Positions 63,981 to 64,000 of a stretch of 64,000 bases of DNA are shown here, one piece after another. Numbering within the stretch: the first letter of the stretch is position 1; each line of letters starts with the position of its first letter. This stretch comes from Xylanibacter muris (lineage in GTDB: Bacteria > Bacteroidota > Bacteroidia > Bacteroidales > Bacteroidaceae): the NCBI RefSeq assembly GCF_013166605.1, contig NZ_JABKKF010000001.1:522829-586828 (forward strand), read 5' to 3'. The notes beneath the pieces are model-generated. The model was not told where the DNA came from. It was given only the letters and a program-made list of their open reading frames with translations, and made no database searches. The position numbers and the translations under genes were made by a program.

Positions 63981-64000
63981 TCCGGCACATTCCGCTTTAT

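Overview
The window reads as chromosome of a member of the order Bacteroidales, most likely Prevotellaceae. The evidence is a Bacteroidetes-type 16S rRNA gene, promoters of the TTTG-N19/20-TAnnTTTG type before many genes, several secreted proteins with type IX secretion (T9SS) C-terminal sorting tails, lipoproteins with acidic residues after the lipobox Cys, and an arginine pathway built around a succinylornithine-type transcarbamylase. No integrase, transposase, phage gene or CRISPR array was seen.

Layout. 0-8.7 kb is housekeeping: mannose-1-phosphate guanylyltransferase, HIT protein, GreA, a Na/Pi cotransporter, a TGS-type nucleoside kinase, uracil phosphoribosyltransferase and ATP-dependent PEP carboxykinase. 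8.8-14.7 kb is a small surface-polysaccharide group: a polytopic membrane protein, two glycosyltransferases, an uncharacterised protein and a flippase. 14.8-24.8 kb holds metG, a HAD phosphatase, a pair of secreted glycosidases (GH2 plus a putative six-hairpin enzyme), a SufT/MIP18-like protein, lpxH and the arginine transcarbamylase. 24.9-31.8 kb carries three secreted proteins: a beta-helix protein, an M6 metalloprotease, and a GEVED-type protein split by one in-frame amber codon. 32.1-35.4 kb is an XRE/cupin regulator, an acyl-CoA synthetase and proB. 35.7-45.2 kb separates proB from proA and holds a GH31 glycosidase and a tight seven-gene envelope cluster: LPP20-like lipoprotein, small membrane protein, two LamG lipoproteins, a transglutaminase-fold protein, an orphan CHASE2 receptor and a FecR-like protein. 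45.4-52.4 kb is proA followed by the convergent argR-GNAT-argG-argC-argD-proC operon. 52.8-61.7 kb has a 1634-residue T9SS cargo protein, a lipoprotein and an outer-membrane protein. The window ends in an rRNA operon (16S, tRNA-Ile, tRNA-Ala).

Glutamate to proline (proB, proA, proC) and glutamate to arginine (GNAT, argC, argD, argF', argG, argR) are both nearly covered; argB, argH and the deacylase are outside the window. The most unusual items are the seven-gene CHASE2/transglutaminase/LamG cluster, two unrelated arrays of palindromes that share an exact 22-bp period, a terminator-like hairpin between the greA promoter and greA, a bipartite palindromic repeat scattered through the arginine operon and partly translated, and Ser90 at the specificity position of the transcarbamylase.
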